This document shows positions 10,617 to 21,785 of a stretch of DNA of 64,000 bases, piece after piece. The notes under the pieces are model-generated. The model searched no databases. It was not told the origin of the DNA and saw only the letters and a list, made by a program, of their open reading frames with translations. Source of the DNA: Diaporthe sp. PMI_573 (taxonomy: Eukaryota; Ascomycota; Sordariomycetes; Diaporthales; Diaporthaceae); NCBI GenBank assembly GCA_021399435.1, contig JAJTUP010000128.1, positions 1 through 64,000 on the forward strand. The letters are read 5' to 3'. Every line of letters begins with the position of its first letter. Within the stretch, counting starts at the first letter, position 1. Position numbers and translations under genes: made by a program.

Positions 10617-11447
10617 GGCTGCTGAGCAAGACTGTGAGGTGGGTTGAGTTGACTAAAGATGAGTACGTTGGATTGAAGGGAATGGAAGATGGCCTGGTCA
10701 AAGCTGATCTCTGGACCTGGGTGAGCTACGAAATAGTGAATTTTCTTAAGTGCTACCTCTAGTACAGATTAATAATGGGCAGAGCATGTTAACGTACATG
10801 AGTTGGTGATGGGCCGACCCGCCCGGACCCAATCTACTAATCTTTTCCGCACAGATCCGCGTCCTCAAATCCCGAAAATCATGTTAGGATAGGAGACAGC
10901 GAGTAGTGCAGCAGGCGCTAACAGATGTGCGACATCATCTAGCTTCAACTTTAGCCTAGCATAAACCATATAGATGCGGGGTCTTAGCAAGCCCTCTGAA
11001 AAGCCGCCCCACTCTCAGCCCGTAATAGCTCCGCATCCTGCCCTGAGCCGCGGCCTCTTGTGAATAGAAATCGTGATCAGGAAGTAAGTGATTAGTAACA
11101 TTCTGATTGCCAATCACACAGATTTTTCCACGATGTTAGAAATGACTCATTCTACGTCTGACCGAACGACGTAGAAGTACTTCGCTACTGTTTACGAGTC
11201 AGTCTTAACACCGAAAGACATAACGGCGTTAAACCTTGGTAATCGGTTATTTCGGGATACGTACATTACGCGTTTTCAAATAGGACGAATTGTGGGTTTT
11301 GGCTGTTCGGTATTTAAATGATTAGTATAAGGCGAAAGAGAGAAAGTGGATAAGGGAAGATTATTATAAAAAGAGCTTTATTTCCAAGTTCTGTGATTTC
11401 AAGTGCGACAACTTCTTATCATTCAAATTCCCAACTCAACACCAAAG
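10617..11447. other. Intergenic region between divergent genes
   Basis: Holds the promoters of the hydrolase and of the gene at 11448. A TATA box lies at 11365 and a perfect TGACTCAT (Gcn4/CPC1-type half palindrome) at 11143-11150, near a CCAAT at 11110. No coding sequence seen. Confidence 0.5.
11365..11373 (+). promoter_or_regulatory. TATA box of the downstream gene
   Basis: TATAAAAAG, about 80 bp before the ATG at 11448, in an otherwise AT-rich leader. Spacing is normal for a fungal core promoter. Confidence 0.55.
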
Positions 11448-12275
11448 ATGGCCTTCACCGAGTTCGTCGTCCCAACATTGAAGACAGATCCTGAGACGGA
11501 AGCGACATTTACCGCTGAGATCGCACCCTTTCTCATCAACATCCTTGATACACATGCCACTCCTCCCAAGCTTAAATATTTCGGGAAGATTCTCCTCGAG
11601 AATGGCAATGATGTATCAGGAAGCTTTAGACTTTGTGTCGGGCTTGGTACGTCATTTCCATTTGCCCTTCCTCTTTCCCTTTCTCATGCTGTCATTGCCT
11701 CCGTCCTATTACTATCTATTTCCCCCCTCACAGCATTCGCGGAAAATCGAGTATGATTTGATACTGACGTTTCGACAGAGTGGGAAGACGCCTCACACTT
11801 CAACACCTTTGTCGCATCAGAAAATTTCCAGACCTTCAAATCCATTGTGAAGCCTCACTCTGTTGCACCGCCAGTCCCACAGTTATACGAGACGGATTTC
11901 GAACCGAACAAGGTGTTTGGGAGTGCGTTAACGGAGGTGTGGCAGGTCAAGATCGGGGAGGGGGGTAGAAAAGTAGCAGAGTCGAGAGAGGCGTGGGAGA
12001 AGTTTGTTACTGCGGTTGAAGTGGCGGGTGGCGTAAATGGGATTGGGAGGAGTATTCAAGGGACGAGTCTAAACCTTGAGGAGAGGAGGTGGATTGGTGT
12101 GCTAGGGTGGGAGAGTAATAAGGTGAGTTTGATTTTTTTTTTATTGTTAAGAGCAGTTGACTGACTGAGTTTCTAGATCAGAGAGAAAGTACTTGGGAGT
12201 GCAGCTGTGAAGGAAGCGAAGAAGAATCTTGATGTGCTCGTATGGAACACGTTTGTTACTGCATTTGCGAAGTAA
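11448..12275 (+). CDS. Putative dimeric alpha/beta-barrel (ABM/EthD-like) protein
   Basis: Three exons, 11448-11646, 11779-12122 and 12177-12275, give a 213-residue protein. Introns are canonical (GTACGT...ACAG, 132 bp; GTGAGT...CTAG, 54 bp with CTGAC branch site) and phases agree. The product appears to contain two related halves. The first has LEWEDASHFNTFVASENFQTF followed by the typical ferredoxin-like ending YETDF; the second has WQVKIGEGG, a long helix and LGWES. This resembles fungal antibiotic-biosynthesis-monooxygenase-like or EthD-like stress proteins that bind small hydrophobic substrates. No catalytic residue can be assigned. The ATG was chosen because it follows the TATA box and a clean leader; the upstream open frame has no further ATG. 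Confidence 0.7.
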
Positions 12276-13328
12276 CTGCAGACAGCTAGAGAATAGGAAC
12301 GCTCGGCCTTGGAGGATATGCAAACACCTGACTCAATTCTACAATCGAATTAAATTAGGCGTTAAATGAAAAGCAAAGCAGTCGAGGTTAACAACCAAAC
12401 CATTAGAAAATGGGAGTTCAATCACATGGCACAGACACGCAAGCGCCTGTTAGGAAAGGTGAAAAAGCCCAGGGCATCCTTACAAAGCAACGAAAACATT
12501 CCATTCCTTCTCTGCCATTCCCGGTTCTGCGCTTACAACATTTCCCATTCTCCCGAAAGCCATAAGTGATGTCTCTAATTCCTGCTTACTCCTCCACTGC
12601 CGTTTCGCAGCGAATTCCCGTGGTTTAGTTATTTGTTAGAATGCCATCTCGAAGCCCTTTCTCTAAGTGTTCAACGTCCTATCTGTGGCGGTTGAAGCGG
12701 TGTGGGCTCTTTATGACACGGGTTGTTCGATGGTTGTAGTTGTGTCGGGTTCAATGTGATGATGTTAATGTTTCCTAATCCCGTCTCTTATGTAACGGGC
12801 TGGGCTCGTATGAGGCCTTGCTGGACTTCGCGACCTGGACAATGCGACCAGGATCACTCAACCTTGATCAGGCCCACCACGGGACTCACGATGTCGACGA
12901 TCTAACGATCCGATGTTCAGTGCGGAACAGACCTGATCAGGCCGATAGCAAAGTGGACATTGTAATTGTTCCCTTCAGATCCTCATCTAAGGATACTCGT
13001 AATAGTTGCCATAGCCTGCTGTAGATGTACACATCTTGAACCGATACATATAATTTGGTGGATGTGATAGGGATGGTGACCGGAGTCGGATGAGGATAGG
13101 AATTGGGTTGGGATAGGTACATAATCAAAACCAAATAACCTAAGTAGAGCAACTAACCTGAACTAATATCGACGAAAATCGTAGTAACTTCACTAACCAA
13201 CCAACGCTTCACGATCGAATCAACCAGCCAAGTATGAGACCAACGGTTGGGTTTGTTGCTCTGAGTGAACGCTGGCCCATCTTCTGAATCCCACCCCGTC
13301 GGTGCAGCTATCTGGGCGAAACCTCCCT
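12276..13328. other. Intergenic, no gene seen
   Basis: No recognisable coding frame on either strand. Holds the 3' ends of the two flanking convergent genes. Confidence 0.5.
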
Positions 13329-14582
13329 TCAGATGGTGTCGGCGGCCCGAAGGTCCTCAGTGTTCAGCCACACCATGTCCGCCAACGAGGTAAAACCAGG
13401 CTTCCCAAGCCTCTTGAGCAGCTCTTCGGCGCGGTCTCTGGGCTTGATAACGATAGCTGGGAAGGGCACGCCGGCGAAGTCCTCCTGAAACGTCCTGTTT
13501 GGATACTGCTTACGAAGGATTTCCAGGACGTCGTCCCAGCAGAAAGGTTCGGCAAAACCAAAAATGCGCTCGCTCTTCACGTCGGGCAGGATGGCCGCCG
13601 CCACATGCAGAAGGCCGGCATCCTGGACGTCGATGGCATACTCTGATCTATGCATCAGCTCATGGGATTCTTTACATCATCAGTCTGACACTGCAAGGCT
13701 CTACTCACGTGGCTTAACCCAAATCTGAGGGAGGTTCTGTCCTTCAAACAAAAGAGGGATCAAGGCAGACGAAGATGGGTGACCTTGATTCACAGGGTCG
13801 AGGCTCTTTCCCAAGGTCAACTTAGGGAGAACTATATGCTAGAGTGAGTATGAAGAAAGGAAGCTAGTGCTTAAAGCGTCTATCCACTTACCTGTGTTCA
13901 CTATTATATCAGGACGCTTCATCTGGTTCTCCTTGTGATACTTCCAAACAGCTTGCTCTTGCTCGACCTTGCTGGCGCAGTACACAGGAAAGCCATGCTC
14001 GGGGCCCCATGGCCCGGGTGTCCAGGCCAATTTCTGCGCGTCAGGGCTCCACGAGTCTTCCGTCAAAACTGCGCCATTCATGTTCAACAGGGTCTGCACG
14101 TCCACTGGCAGACTTGCTGCCGAAGAAGAGGTCAAGACAAAGCGCTTGACGCTTGGCTCTCTGTATGCGGCCTTGATGGCATTCATGGCACTCTCCATGG
14201 CAATTGGGATGACCTTTTCCGGGTCAGGGTCGATGCTGACCACCGACGCCACATGGATGAAAGCCGAAACCCCTGTTGGAAGTCAGAATGGATGATGTTC
14301 AGCACAAGACGGGGGAATGTTTACTCGCCCTTGACAGCTTCATCATAGGCATTTTCGATGGTCATGTCAGTAACGGAATACAACTCCAAGTGGCCCTTGC
14401 CGTATGTCTTGTCGAAATAGACGTTAAGCCAAGCGCTCTTCTCGGGGTTACGGACCGTGCCGCGGACTTTGTACCCGTGCTGAATGAATTGGTTGGCGAC
14501 GTGAGACGCCATAAAGCCGTTGACACCTGTTACAAGAACGGTGGAACCCTTCGGTATTGCCCAGGTCCCTTATGTTTGCCAT
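13329..14582 (-). CDS. NAD(P)-dependent extended SDR (Gre2 / aldehyde reductase-like)
   Basis: Four exons on the minus strand: 14329-14582, 13892-14272, 13709-13831 and 13329-13642. Features: Rossmann motif TGVNGFMASH, HVASVVS (FIHVAS motif), LTSSSAAS, and catalytic YCASK. This is the Gre2/aldehyde-reductase-II branch of extended SDRs (dihydroflavonol-reductase-like), cytosolic NADPH-dependent reductases of aldehydes and ketones. Introns 2 and 3 are GT-AG (60 and 66 bp). Intron 1 (14273-14328) gives a correct protein only with a GC donor (GG|GCGAGT). The ATG at 14582 has a good CAACAACAACA leader, but its frame differs by one base from the frame encoding PKGSTVLVTG, so either a small 5' exon is missing here or the N-terminus has a frameshift. 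Otherwise full length. Confidence 0.78.
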
Positions 14583-15131
14583 TGTTGTTGTTGTTGCGTA
14601 TAAAGGAAGGACTTATTCCCTAGTGAAGTATGGGGTGTTGTTTAGCTCAGACCATCTCCATACATAGCGGATGAAATTCTTACAGAGGTGAGGGCTGATT
14701 TTGACTAACTGGAAAACCAATCTAACTCCAGTCAGCGGGAGCTGGCCTTTTATGCTTTTATGAAAGAGCGGAGGTGTGACGTAGCAGACTCCATCTAAAT
14801 GCTATTTCAGATTTGTCAGAAATAACTTACGTCAGCTTGTAGAATGCACGGACCGAGCTACCGAGGACGGTTCGGTGAGAGTGTAACGCCCAGAACCACG
14901 GTCCTACGTCCCTCTGTAAGTGAGACGCAACCGCTATCACTAGACCCACAAAGCCGGATTACATTTGTTGAAACAGGGATTGATTGGATTAAGTTCCTTG
15001 CCCTTCCTTCTAGGATTCTGCAGTGCATTTTACTAGAGTAAAGCTAGCTTTGTACTAATACATTGCGAATTATATAATCGACGCTCATTTATACATTTTG
15101 CAGTGCCTTTTTACTTCCTCTTGAGTCCTGA
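14583..15131. other. Intergenic promoter region of the reductase
   Basis: No coding sequence recognised. A TTTATAC element lies about 20 bp before the reductase ATG on the minus strand. Confidence 0.45.
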
Positions 15132-15725
15132 ATGTCTGACAAGGACAAGGCGATCCCTTTGGCCGGTTACGAAGTCCTCATTAGGCCAATAATGGGCTTT
15201 GGGGCGTCTTCAACACACCAATGTCTACCGGTAACCTTTAAATCAATCTCTTCGATAGATGGGCTGGATGATAGTATGATCCCACACTCCTCGACTTGCT
15301 GCATAACTTGTAAGTACATGCGGCACTTCGGCATCTAGGACGAGATGCTACATACAGACTGGGAAACGGTGGCAAGATGCATATTCAAGGACAACGGCTG
15401 GTTGGACATGGTCAATCAGGCTAAGGAAGACACTCAAATCCTATCTCAAGTACAAGAGAACTCAATCGAAGACTGGTCTTAAGAATGCCTTCCTGACATC
15501 GAAGAGGTCTGCTAAGGTGGTAAATACTACTTGATCACCATCTTCTTCGGCCACTGCTTCACCAAAGTCATTTTGTTGATCTATAGCCCCCCGACAAGCA
15601 GCGCGTGTATCTGGAAGATCGGTTGCGTCTGTATCCAGAAGAAAGCTGAGAATATGGGGGGTCAGGATACCACACTATCTCACCCTGAGGGCCACACAGA
15701 AGGGACGCACTCTACTCTCCGGTAG
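15132..15725 (+). pseudogene. Unidentified gene with three RIP-type nonsense codons
   Basis: One frame reads for 198 codons with only three internal stops: TAG at 15336, TAA at 15480 and TAA at 15513. Each is one C-to-T change from CAG or CAA. The starting ATG precedes SDKDKAIPLAGYEVLIRP; later segments read DEMLHTDWETVARCIFKDNGW and YYLITIFFGHCFTKV. Codon structure is protein-like throughout, so this is a recently silenced gene rather than chance. I do not recognise the family. There is no intron, and it stops just before a palindrome cluster that could be a transposon end. Confidence 0.5.
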
Positions 15726-15734
15726 TGATGTGCC

Positions 15735-15812
15735 ACGTTTGTAAACAATGTTTGTTTGTTTGGTTTAAAACTAACCAAACGTTTGTTTGGACTGGTCCAA
15801 ACAAACAAACAG
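15735..15812. repeat. GTTTGTTTGG palindrome cluster
   Basis: A perfect 12-bp inverted repeat with 2-bp spacer (GTTTGTTTGGAC / GTCCAAACAAAC) occupies 15781-15806. An adjacent inverted pair GTTTGGTT / AACCAAAC is at about 15758-15780, with extra GTTT repeats on both sides. It resembles the subterminal repeats of fungal hAT elements, but no partner end was found nearby. Confidence 0.6.
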
Positions 15813-16843
15813 TCCCCATATATTTCCTTCTTAGGCGACAAGCGAGGCTATCATCAGTCTACATCGCTATCGATTTCCGTTCCTAAACCCACCATATCGC
15901 CCGTACCATGTAAAACTCCAGACCACTCGTAATTTGGGTCAGATATCAGTTCTATGTCCCCTTACATATACGTTCGTCGTCTGCCACGGAGCTGCAGACG
16001 AAAATCTCGCACCAGCGTAATCTCAACAGTGAAGATGATCGACAAGGCAAGCGAAATTCTCGACTCGAGGCTGGAGAGATCGCTTTGGAAGTTGCTGGGA
16101 AGCTATTGCGGAATGCTCGGTGGCTGCGACGGATATGGACTCTCACTGAACTCATTGCATCGAGGGAAATTTATTTTTTTCGACAGGGGTTAGAAACAAC
16201 TTGGTACGAAGCTCTTATTGTTGTGTGAAATTGCGGATGCTACTCGGATTGATTGCCTGTTTCTCGAGACTTGGTGATTTTGTTTAGAAATCCAAGTGTA
16301 AATTAAAGCTATGGTTATTGTCTCTAAATACTGCATTAAAATTGATTTGGACCTTATTCCTTGTGATATTCCTGCTGGCTTCAATCTAGGCTTCCAACAC
16401 CTAGTCTTTTCGTGAGATCATCTTCAATGCAATATTCTGAAGACTGGTGCCTTCAGCAGTGTGTGTGTGTGGCAGGGTCGTAGTAAGGTGCACTGAGGCG
16501 AATTGGGACGGTGTGTGAGTGGTCTGGACAACTTTGCATTGAATTTGAGTGGGCTTCTGTCAGCCCTCCTCACAGTCCCTCCGACATTGTCTCACCCGCG
16601 GGCACGCGTGGGTTGGCTCTGGTGCAGGAATAGTGAGGCCGGAAAATTCGCCCTTCAGACCCACTATCTTTGACTTTAAATAACCAGCCAACCCTAACCC
16701 TGACAGTAACCAAACTAAATACAGATAAACTTCAGAAATCAGGCTATCTAATAAACTAAGTTACATGCTTTTTGGGTAAGAAATAAGGGGAATGCAGAGG
16801 TATGAAGTTAGGGTCTTAAAACAGCCCAAAAAATCGACTCACG
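15813..16843. other. Intergenic, no gene seen
   Basis: No recognisable protein. A short GTGTGTGTGTGG tract lies near 16460. Confidence 0.45.
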
Positions 16844-16848
16844 GCCAC

Positions 16849-17059
16849 TGTGGCGGTTGTCACCACTAGACGGGCTGACACCACCACAAGGTGCTGGCAG
16901 GGGCTGGTCCCTGCCACAGGCACGGACCACGGTTATTAAACTTCTCCACGCGTCGCACATCGCGAGTTTCTTTCCTTCCTTCTTCTCTCCTTAAGCTTAG
17001 AATCTTCGTACGTAGTGCCAATACAACAGCTTCCATGCTGGACATTGCTGGCCGTTACA
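16849..17059. mobile_element. Solo LTR, 211 bp
   Basis: Begins TGTGGCGGTTGT and ends GGCCGTTACA, so it has TG...CA ends with partly inverted termini (TGTRRCGG). It is flanked on both sides by the 5-bp direct repeat GCCAC (16844-16848 and 17060-17064), as expected for LTR retrotransposon integration followed by LTR-LTR recombination. The orientation is not certain. It is independent of the gypsy fragment next to it because the duplication encloses only the LTR. Confidence 0.7.
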
Positions 17060-17104
17060 GCCACCAAACTCATCTTTCGGCGCGCACGCCACTAGCACTA
17101 AGGT

Positions 17105-18560
17105 CTAGGGTAACTCCTTACGTGCAGTACCCACACCTACTAATAAGCGTTTCCGTTTAACAAATATCTTTCTAGTCGTATCTCTTGAGAATCTTCCGGA
17201 AGGCGTTAATAGATGGCATTGGTGACAGTTCGCGACCCATTGCTGTACAAAGCGTAACATTTGGGGCCAGTAATATTCCCGGTCCAGGATCTCGTACGTT
17301 CTTGCGGCTCCAGGGTGACCGGCGACGGGAGAGTTGTGGCAGGACTCCAGGAGTTTTGCTTTTAGTTCTGGCAGGTCCGGAACATATAGTCGGGGTCCAT
17401 AATACAGGTAGCCATTCCGGTTCTCGCATTCCGCTAGGGTTAGTAACGGGTGGCGGGGGGCGTTGTCCTCCAACGCCTTCAGCACAGAGCGGGGGGTTAA
17501 ATCTTCAGAATAACCTTTTTCGAACAGAGCAGATAATTCTTCGTTCCATTGTGGACGGGTAGGTTGTAGCTGACGGCGAGTCGTGGCTAGGAAACGAACC
17601 TCCTTTTTGGGTCGGTCCGCGGCGGACCGCGTTTCTAGCTGCGCTGGGTCCTCGAAGTTCTCTTTCTTGAGGATGACTTGGCTCTGGTGTAGCAGTCGGT
17701 CATCCCCCTCTGTAGGCATGTCCTCTGACCTCCTGGTCAGCGCGTCCGGTTTTGCGCCTTGTTTCCCAGGGCGGTATGTGATCCGGAAATTGAATCGAGA
17801 CAGGAATTCAGCCCAGCGGGCTTGGCGGCGGTTGAGTAACTTCGTCGTTGTGAAGTACTCCAGGTTCTTGTGGTCTGTGATAACCTTGATCGGGGACGGT
17901 GCTCCCTCCAGTTCCGGGCACCACTCCTCAAAGCAGCGGATAATCGCAAGCAGTTCCTTATCGTATATCTCGTAGTTGCATTCTGTCGAGGAATGCTTCT
18001 TAGAGAAAAAGGCAACCGGTCGCAGGATCCCGTCGTCTCCATACTGAGACATGACTCCAGCAGAGACGAAGTCGGAAGCGTCAGTTTCCAGTATAACGTC
18101 CTTTTCCCAGTCGAAACAGGCTAGTACAGGGGCTTGTGTGAATGCCGTCTTTAGTTCGTTAAACGCGTTATTGCAGGGGTCGTCGAAATCGAATCGTACC
18201 CCCTTCTTTGTCAGGCGGACCAGCGGAGAGATTATTTTCGAGAAGTTCCGGATGAATCGGCGGTAGAAGTTTCCAAACCCGATAAAGGCTTGCACGTCCG
18301 TCAGGCAGATCGGGGTTTTCCAGGAGACGATTGTCTCAACTTTCTTCGGGTCCATTCAAATGCCATGCGAGCCCACAATGAGACCTAGGAAGGTTGTTTC
18401 TTCTACAAAGAACTCGCACTTCTCCATTTTAGCATACAAGCCGGCTTCTCGTAGGGTAGTCAACACTAGTCGCAGGTGTTCTTCGTGTTCGGAGCGGGTG
18501 CGGCTGTAAATCAGAATGTCATCCAGGTAAGCAGTGCAGAATATTTGAAAAGTGGATGCA
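17105..18560 (-). pseudogene. Ty3/gypsy pol fragment (RT end, RNase H, integrase zinc domain)
   Basis: On the minus strand: catalytic YLDDILIYS of reverse transcriptase, the FLG-- segment, the [18 protein letters not shown] connection, RNase H ([33 protein letters not shown]), and the integrase HHCC zinc finger ([12 protein letters not shown]...CHQC). A TGA at about 18353 replaces a CGA before MDPKK. Upstream, STFQ is joined directly to IFCTAYLDD, so about 15 residues of RT are missing or the element is truncated there. The integrase catalytic core, gag, protease and LTRs are absent. It is a dead internal fragment. Confidence 0.88.
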
Positions 18561-19165
18561 TGCTGAGATTCAAGGTGTTGTGATGGTGAGTGCGACGGGC
18601 TGTTGGCGTGGGAGCCAGAGTGCATCAGACCAAATCATGGCTTGTGATAGGAATAGCGAGAAAGAAATCTAGGGCGGTATTGTTGTGTCATCAAATGCGC
18701 CTAGACGTTTGTGTTCCAATTATGACAGTCCGCCTGCCACTGTGCCTCAAGCCCCGAGTAGTCTGGGACCTGCGCCATCGTTACAGCACTAGGAAGACGG
18801 AATCTAACTAGCTAGTGTATGTCTTTAATGCCGAATTAATCGATTCTATGAAGCAAATAGTCGATTTGACGAAGCGTTGGTGGTAGGCAGGGCATATTGG
18901 AGAGGCTGTAAAAACACTATTGTGGGTGGTGAAGTGTTGTGAAATGAGAGGCTCTGATTGGCTGCAGCGCTGCTTAGTCAGAAAAAGTTGTGTGGCATCC
19001 GATTTTAGTTGTGCGAATATCCGCTTTCTTGGAAAATGTGTTTTCCCCCTGCCTTTTTCTTTCTCCACCGTCCCCAAGGATCCCACTTACCCATCAGATA
19101 TTAATATAAGGGCATCCACAACAAAAGCATACACCAATAACCCCGGCACGCTGCAGACGTCTACA
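18561..19165. other. Intergenic, promoter of RNase H gene
   Basis: No coding sequence recognised. A TATA-like AATATAAG lies about 55 bp before the ATG at 19166. Confidence 0.5.
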
Positions 19166-20090
19166 ATGACTCGCGTCTACTACCTCGGCCAGGGCGTGAT
19201 CCCGCTCGGCTCCCACAGCAGCGACGACGAAGAAGGTCGCACTGTCTGTAGCCCCCACGACGACAATAATCAAGTCCTGCATGTGGAGAAAAGCGAAGAC
19301 AAAGTGTCTAACGAACCGTCTAAAGAACCTTCGTATTGTCTAAACTCGGGAAGGGAAATGGTGAGGGGCACCGGCCGGGTGTTCCCATCCAAGTTTGTGC
19401 CGCCTAACAGCAATACGGCACCGTTGGAAGCATTTCCCAACCGCCACCAACACATGGGCGTAGTTCGGTGAGCGGTGTCCCTTGATATGCCTTTCATCTG
19501 GCGGTCTGCTAACCCAACGTCGCAGACGCACCCACTCCAATGACAATACCATGGTCCTCCTCATAACCGACGGAGCATGCCTCAACGACGGACAGCCCAA
19601 CCCGAGGGCTGGCTGGGCATTCTTCCAAGGGGAGAGCATCAGCGGGGGGCCACGCATGGTCTCGGGTCGCCTGGAGAATCACGGCCCCTGGGGAGACAAA
19701 GGCAGCCAGACGAGCAACCGTGCTGAGCTGCGGGCTGTGCTCGCAGCCCTTCGCTTCCGCCACTGGTACGGCGAGGGCTTCAAGACAACCGTTTTTGCCA
19801 CCGACTCGTCATATGTCGTGGACGGCGCGACGCAGTGGGTTAGGAACTGGGTGAAGAACAGTTGGAGGACCAAGGGCGAAAGGGGAGGCGGCGACGCCGA
19901 CGTCGAGAACAAGGACCTATGGGAGATGCTGTTGGGCGAGTGCGAGAGGGCTCACGCCATCGGCCTGGCGATCCAGTTCTGGAAAATCTCACGCGAGTGG
20001 AACACTCTGGCTGACGAGGGCGCCAAGAAGGCTGCCGCCGAGGGGGACGCTTCTGACCACTGGAAAGACGTTATCGGTATGGCGTTCTGA
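19166..20090 (+). CDS. RNase H domain protein
   Basis: Two exons (19166-19467, 19526-20090) separated by a 58-bp GT-AG intron with a perfect CTAAC branch site at 19509 give 288 residues. Residues 1-105 are a low-complexity acidic/polar leader without known domain. Residues about 110-275 form an RNase H fold with all catalytic acids: Asp116 in TDGACLNDG, Glu168 in NRAELRA, Asp194 in TDSSYVV and Asp264 in NTLADEGAKKA. Type-1 RNases H cleave RNA in RNA-DNA hybrids; similar stand-alone domains are expanded in fungi. The gene is free of RIP stops and has an intron, so it looks like a host gene rather than retroelement debris. Confidence 0.85.
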
Positions 20091-20452
20091 GAAGCAAGGG
20101 ACAGCGAACATGTAGTCCTTCATCCTGCTGCTACATCCGTTAAAGGCCATGAAGAAGGCAGGTTGTCGTCGAGGCTTTGTGTTTGCGTCTAGAGAGTGGT
20201 GTTGGAACCTCGGGGGAAAAAAGAATCACATAGTATGGTAAGGTGAGGGCCTTTTGAATAGTTAACTCTGAGAAGCGTGCATGTTCCAAGATGTTAAGTA
20301 CCAGAACGAGATTTTTACACTTTGTAGCCTAAAGCGACAAAAGATTGTTTTCAATGGGCTGCCGCCTAACACTGCCGCAAATATTTGTGACTAAATTGAT
20401 AGCCCTCCTGGCCTCGTAAGTACTTAAAGACTAAACTCCCGTCTTTTCTACC
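20091..20452. other. Convergent intergenic region
   Basis: Contains the 3' ends of the RNase H gene and the oxidoreductase. No further gene seen. Confidence 0.5.
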
Positions 20453-21785
20453 TTACGACAGGCTTCTCTGTACGACCTTTTCTCGCTTGAGGATGCTGCC
20501 CAGGCGCTTGGGCGAGTACAGCTTCGCCACGGCGGCCCAGTCCGGCGAGAAGGCGATCTTGTCGGCCCGGTTCGACTCGTCCTGCTCCGCTGGCTGCGGG
20601 GCGATCTGGTCTGCGAGCAGTCGTCCTGCGAGCACCCCATGCGTGAGTCCGTTGCCTGAGTCTCCCGTCACGATGTAGATGTGGTCGCATCCTTGGTTCT
20701 TGCCTATGAAGGCCATGTAGTCGACTGGTTCGAAGATCTGTCCGCTCCATTTGTAGTCGACCGTCATGCACTGTGGGAACCGCTCGCGGGCCCAGTTCTC
20801 AAGCTCGTCGAAGCGGGGCAGGGTGTCGTCCTGGCCGACCTTGTGGTCGCCACCGCCGACGATGAGGTAGTCGGCCTTGTCGTCACACTCGGCAATTCGG
20901 ACGTAGATGTACGGGTCTGCGGTGTCGTAGAGCAGGCAGTCCTCGACGGAGCCCTTGGGCACGCGGATCGCAACGCAGTAGGTGCGGTCGAACTCCATCT
21001 CGGCGATGACGCTAAGTTTCTGCAGCGGCACGCACGTCGCCTCCACGGCGTTCTGGCATCGGATGTTGTAGCCCATCTCTGTCTGGATGTGCACCTCTTT
21101 GTTGCCATGTCCGAGGATCTCGAAGCCTTTCTCCTCTACGAGCATGACGCGCGTGCCAGTGTAGCACCGGAAGTTGGGCTGTTTCTTCAGCCATGCCATC
21201 AGGCCGTTCAGGTACTTGGTCGGGTGGAACCTGGCCTGGCCTTCGACCACGAGGGCATCGCGCTGGTCATATTTGCCGTCCCATCCCCGAACAGCCAGAC
21301 CCTCGCTCCTTCAATTGTTTGATGTCCTTGGCGTGCTCTTCCGGCTGTGTGCCCCTGTCGAACTGCGACACGCAGTACCCAGGTATCTCTCGGTAGTCGC
21401 AGTCGATGCCCAGCTCCCTCGCAATCTGTCCCACTCGTTTGACCGCCCATCCATGGCTGTCTGCCGCAGCCTGAGCCCCCTCGATGCCGTGTTTCTTTGA
21501 AATCTCCACATAACCGTCGTCCAAGGCGCTCGCGAGATGCCCGGAGGTGCGGCCAGTCTCTCCTGAAAGTACCTCCCGCGCCTCGACGAGGACGACCTCG
21601 TGCTTTCGCGTTACCAGCTCGTATGCGGTCGAGAGGCCCGAAATTCCGGCACCGATCACACAAGTTTGGGTCCGGATGTTCTCGGTGAGGGCGTCAAAGT
21701 GTGGGCGCTCGGAATAAGGGGAGTGGTGCACCCAGACCGAGTCGGTGATGCCCGACGTGCGCTCGAATTGGGAGTGATTGGACAT
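20453..21785 (-). pseudogene. FAD-dependent oxidoreductase (DAO family), broken by deletion/frameshift
   Basis: The N-terminal part (about 172 codons from 21785) has the FAD-binding CVIGAGISGLSTAYEL (GxGxxG at 45-50), the ribose acid in VLVEAREVLSGETGRTSGHL, and the typical EIPGY segment. The C-terminal part (21250 downward, about 265 codons) reads ARFHPTKYLNGLMAWL through VTGDSGNGLTHGVLAGRLLADQI. The two lie in different frames. At about 21267-21300 the usual 20-residue link before WDGKYDQRDA is missing and the frame is lost. No GT-AG intron fits there. The enzyme family oxidises amines or amino acids with FAD. Unless the assembly is wrong here, the gene is inactive. Confidence 0.8.

Noticed and set aside
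16849..17059. Considered as the 3' LTR of the neighbouring gypsy fragment
   Set aside because: The 5-bp duplication encloses only the LTR, so it is a solo LTR independent of the fragment.
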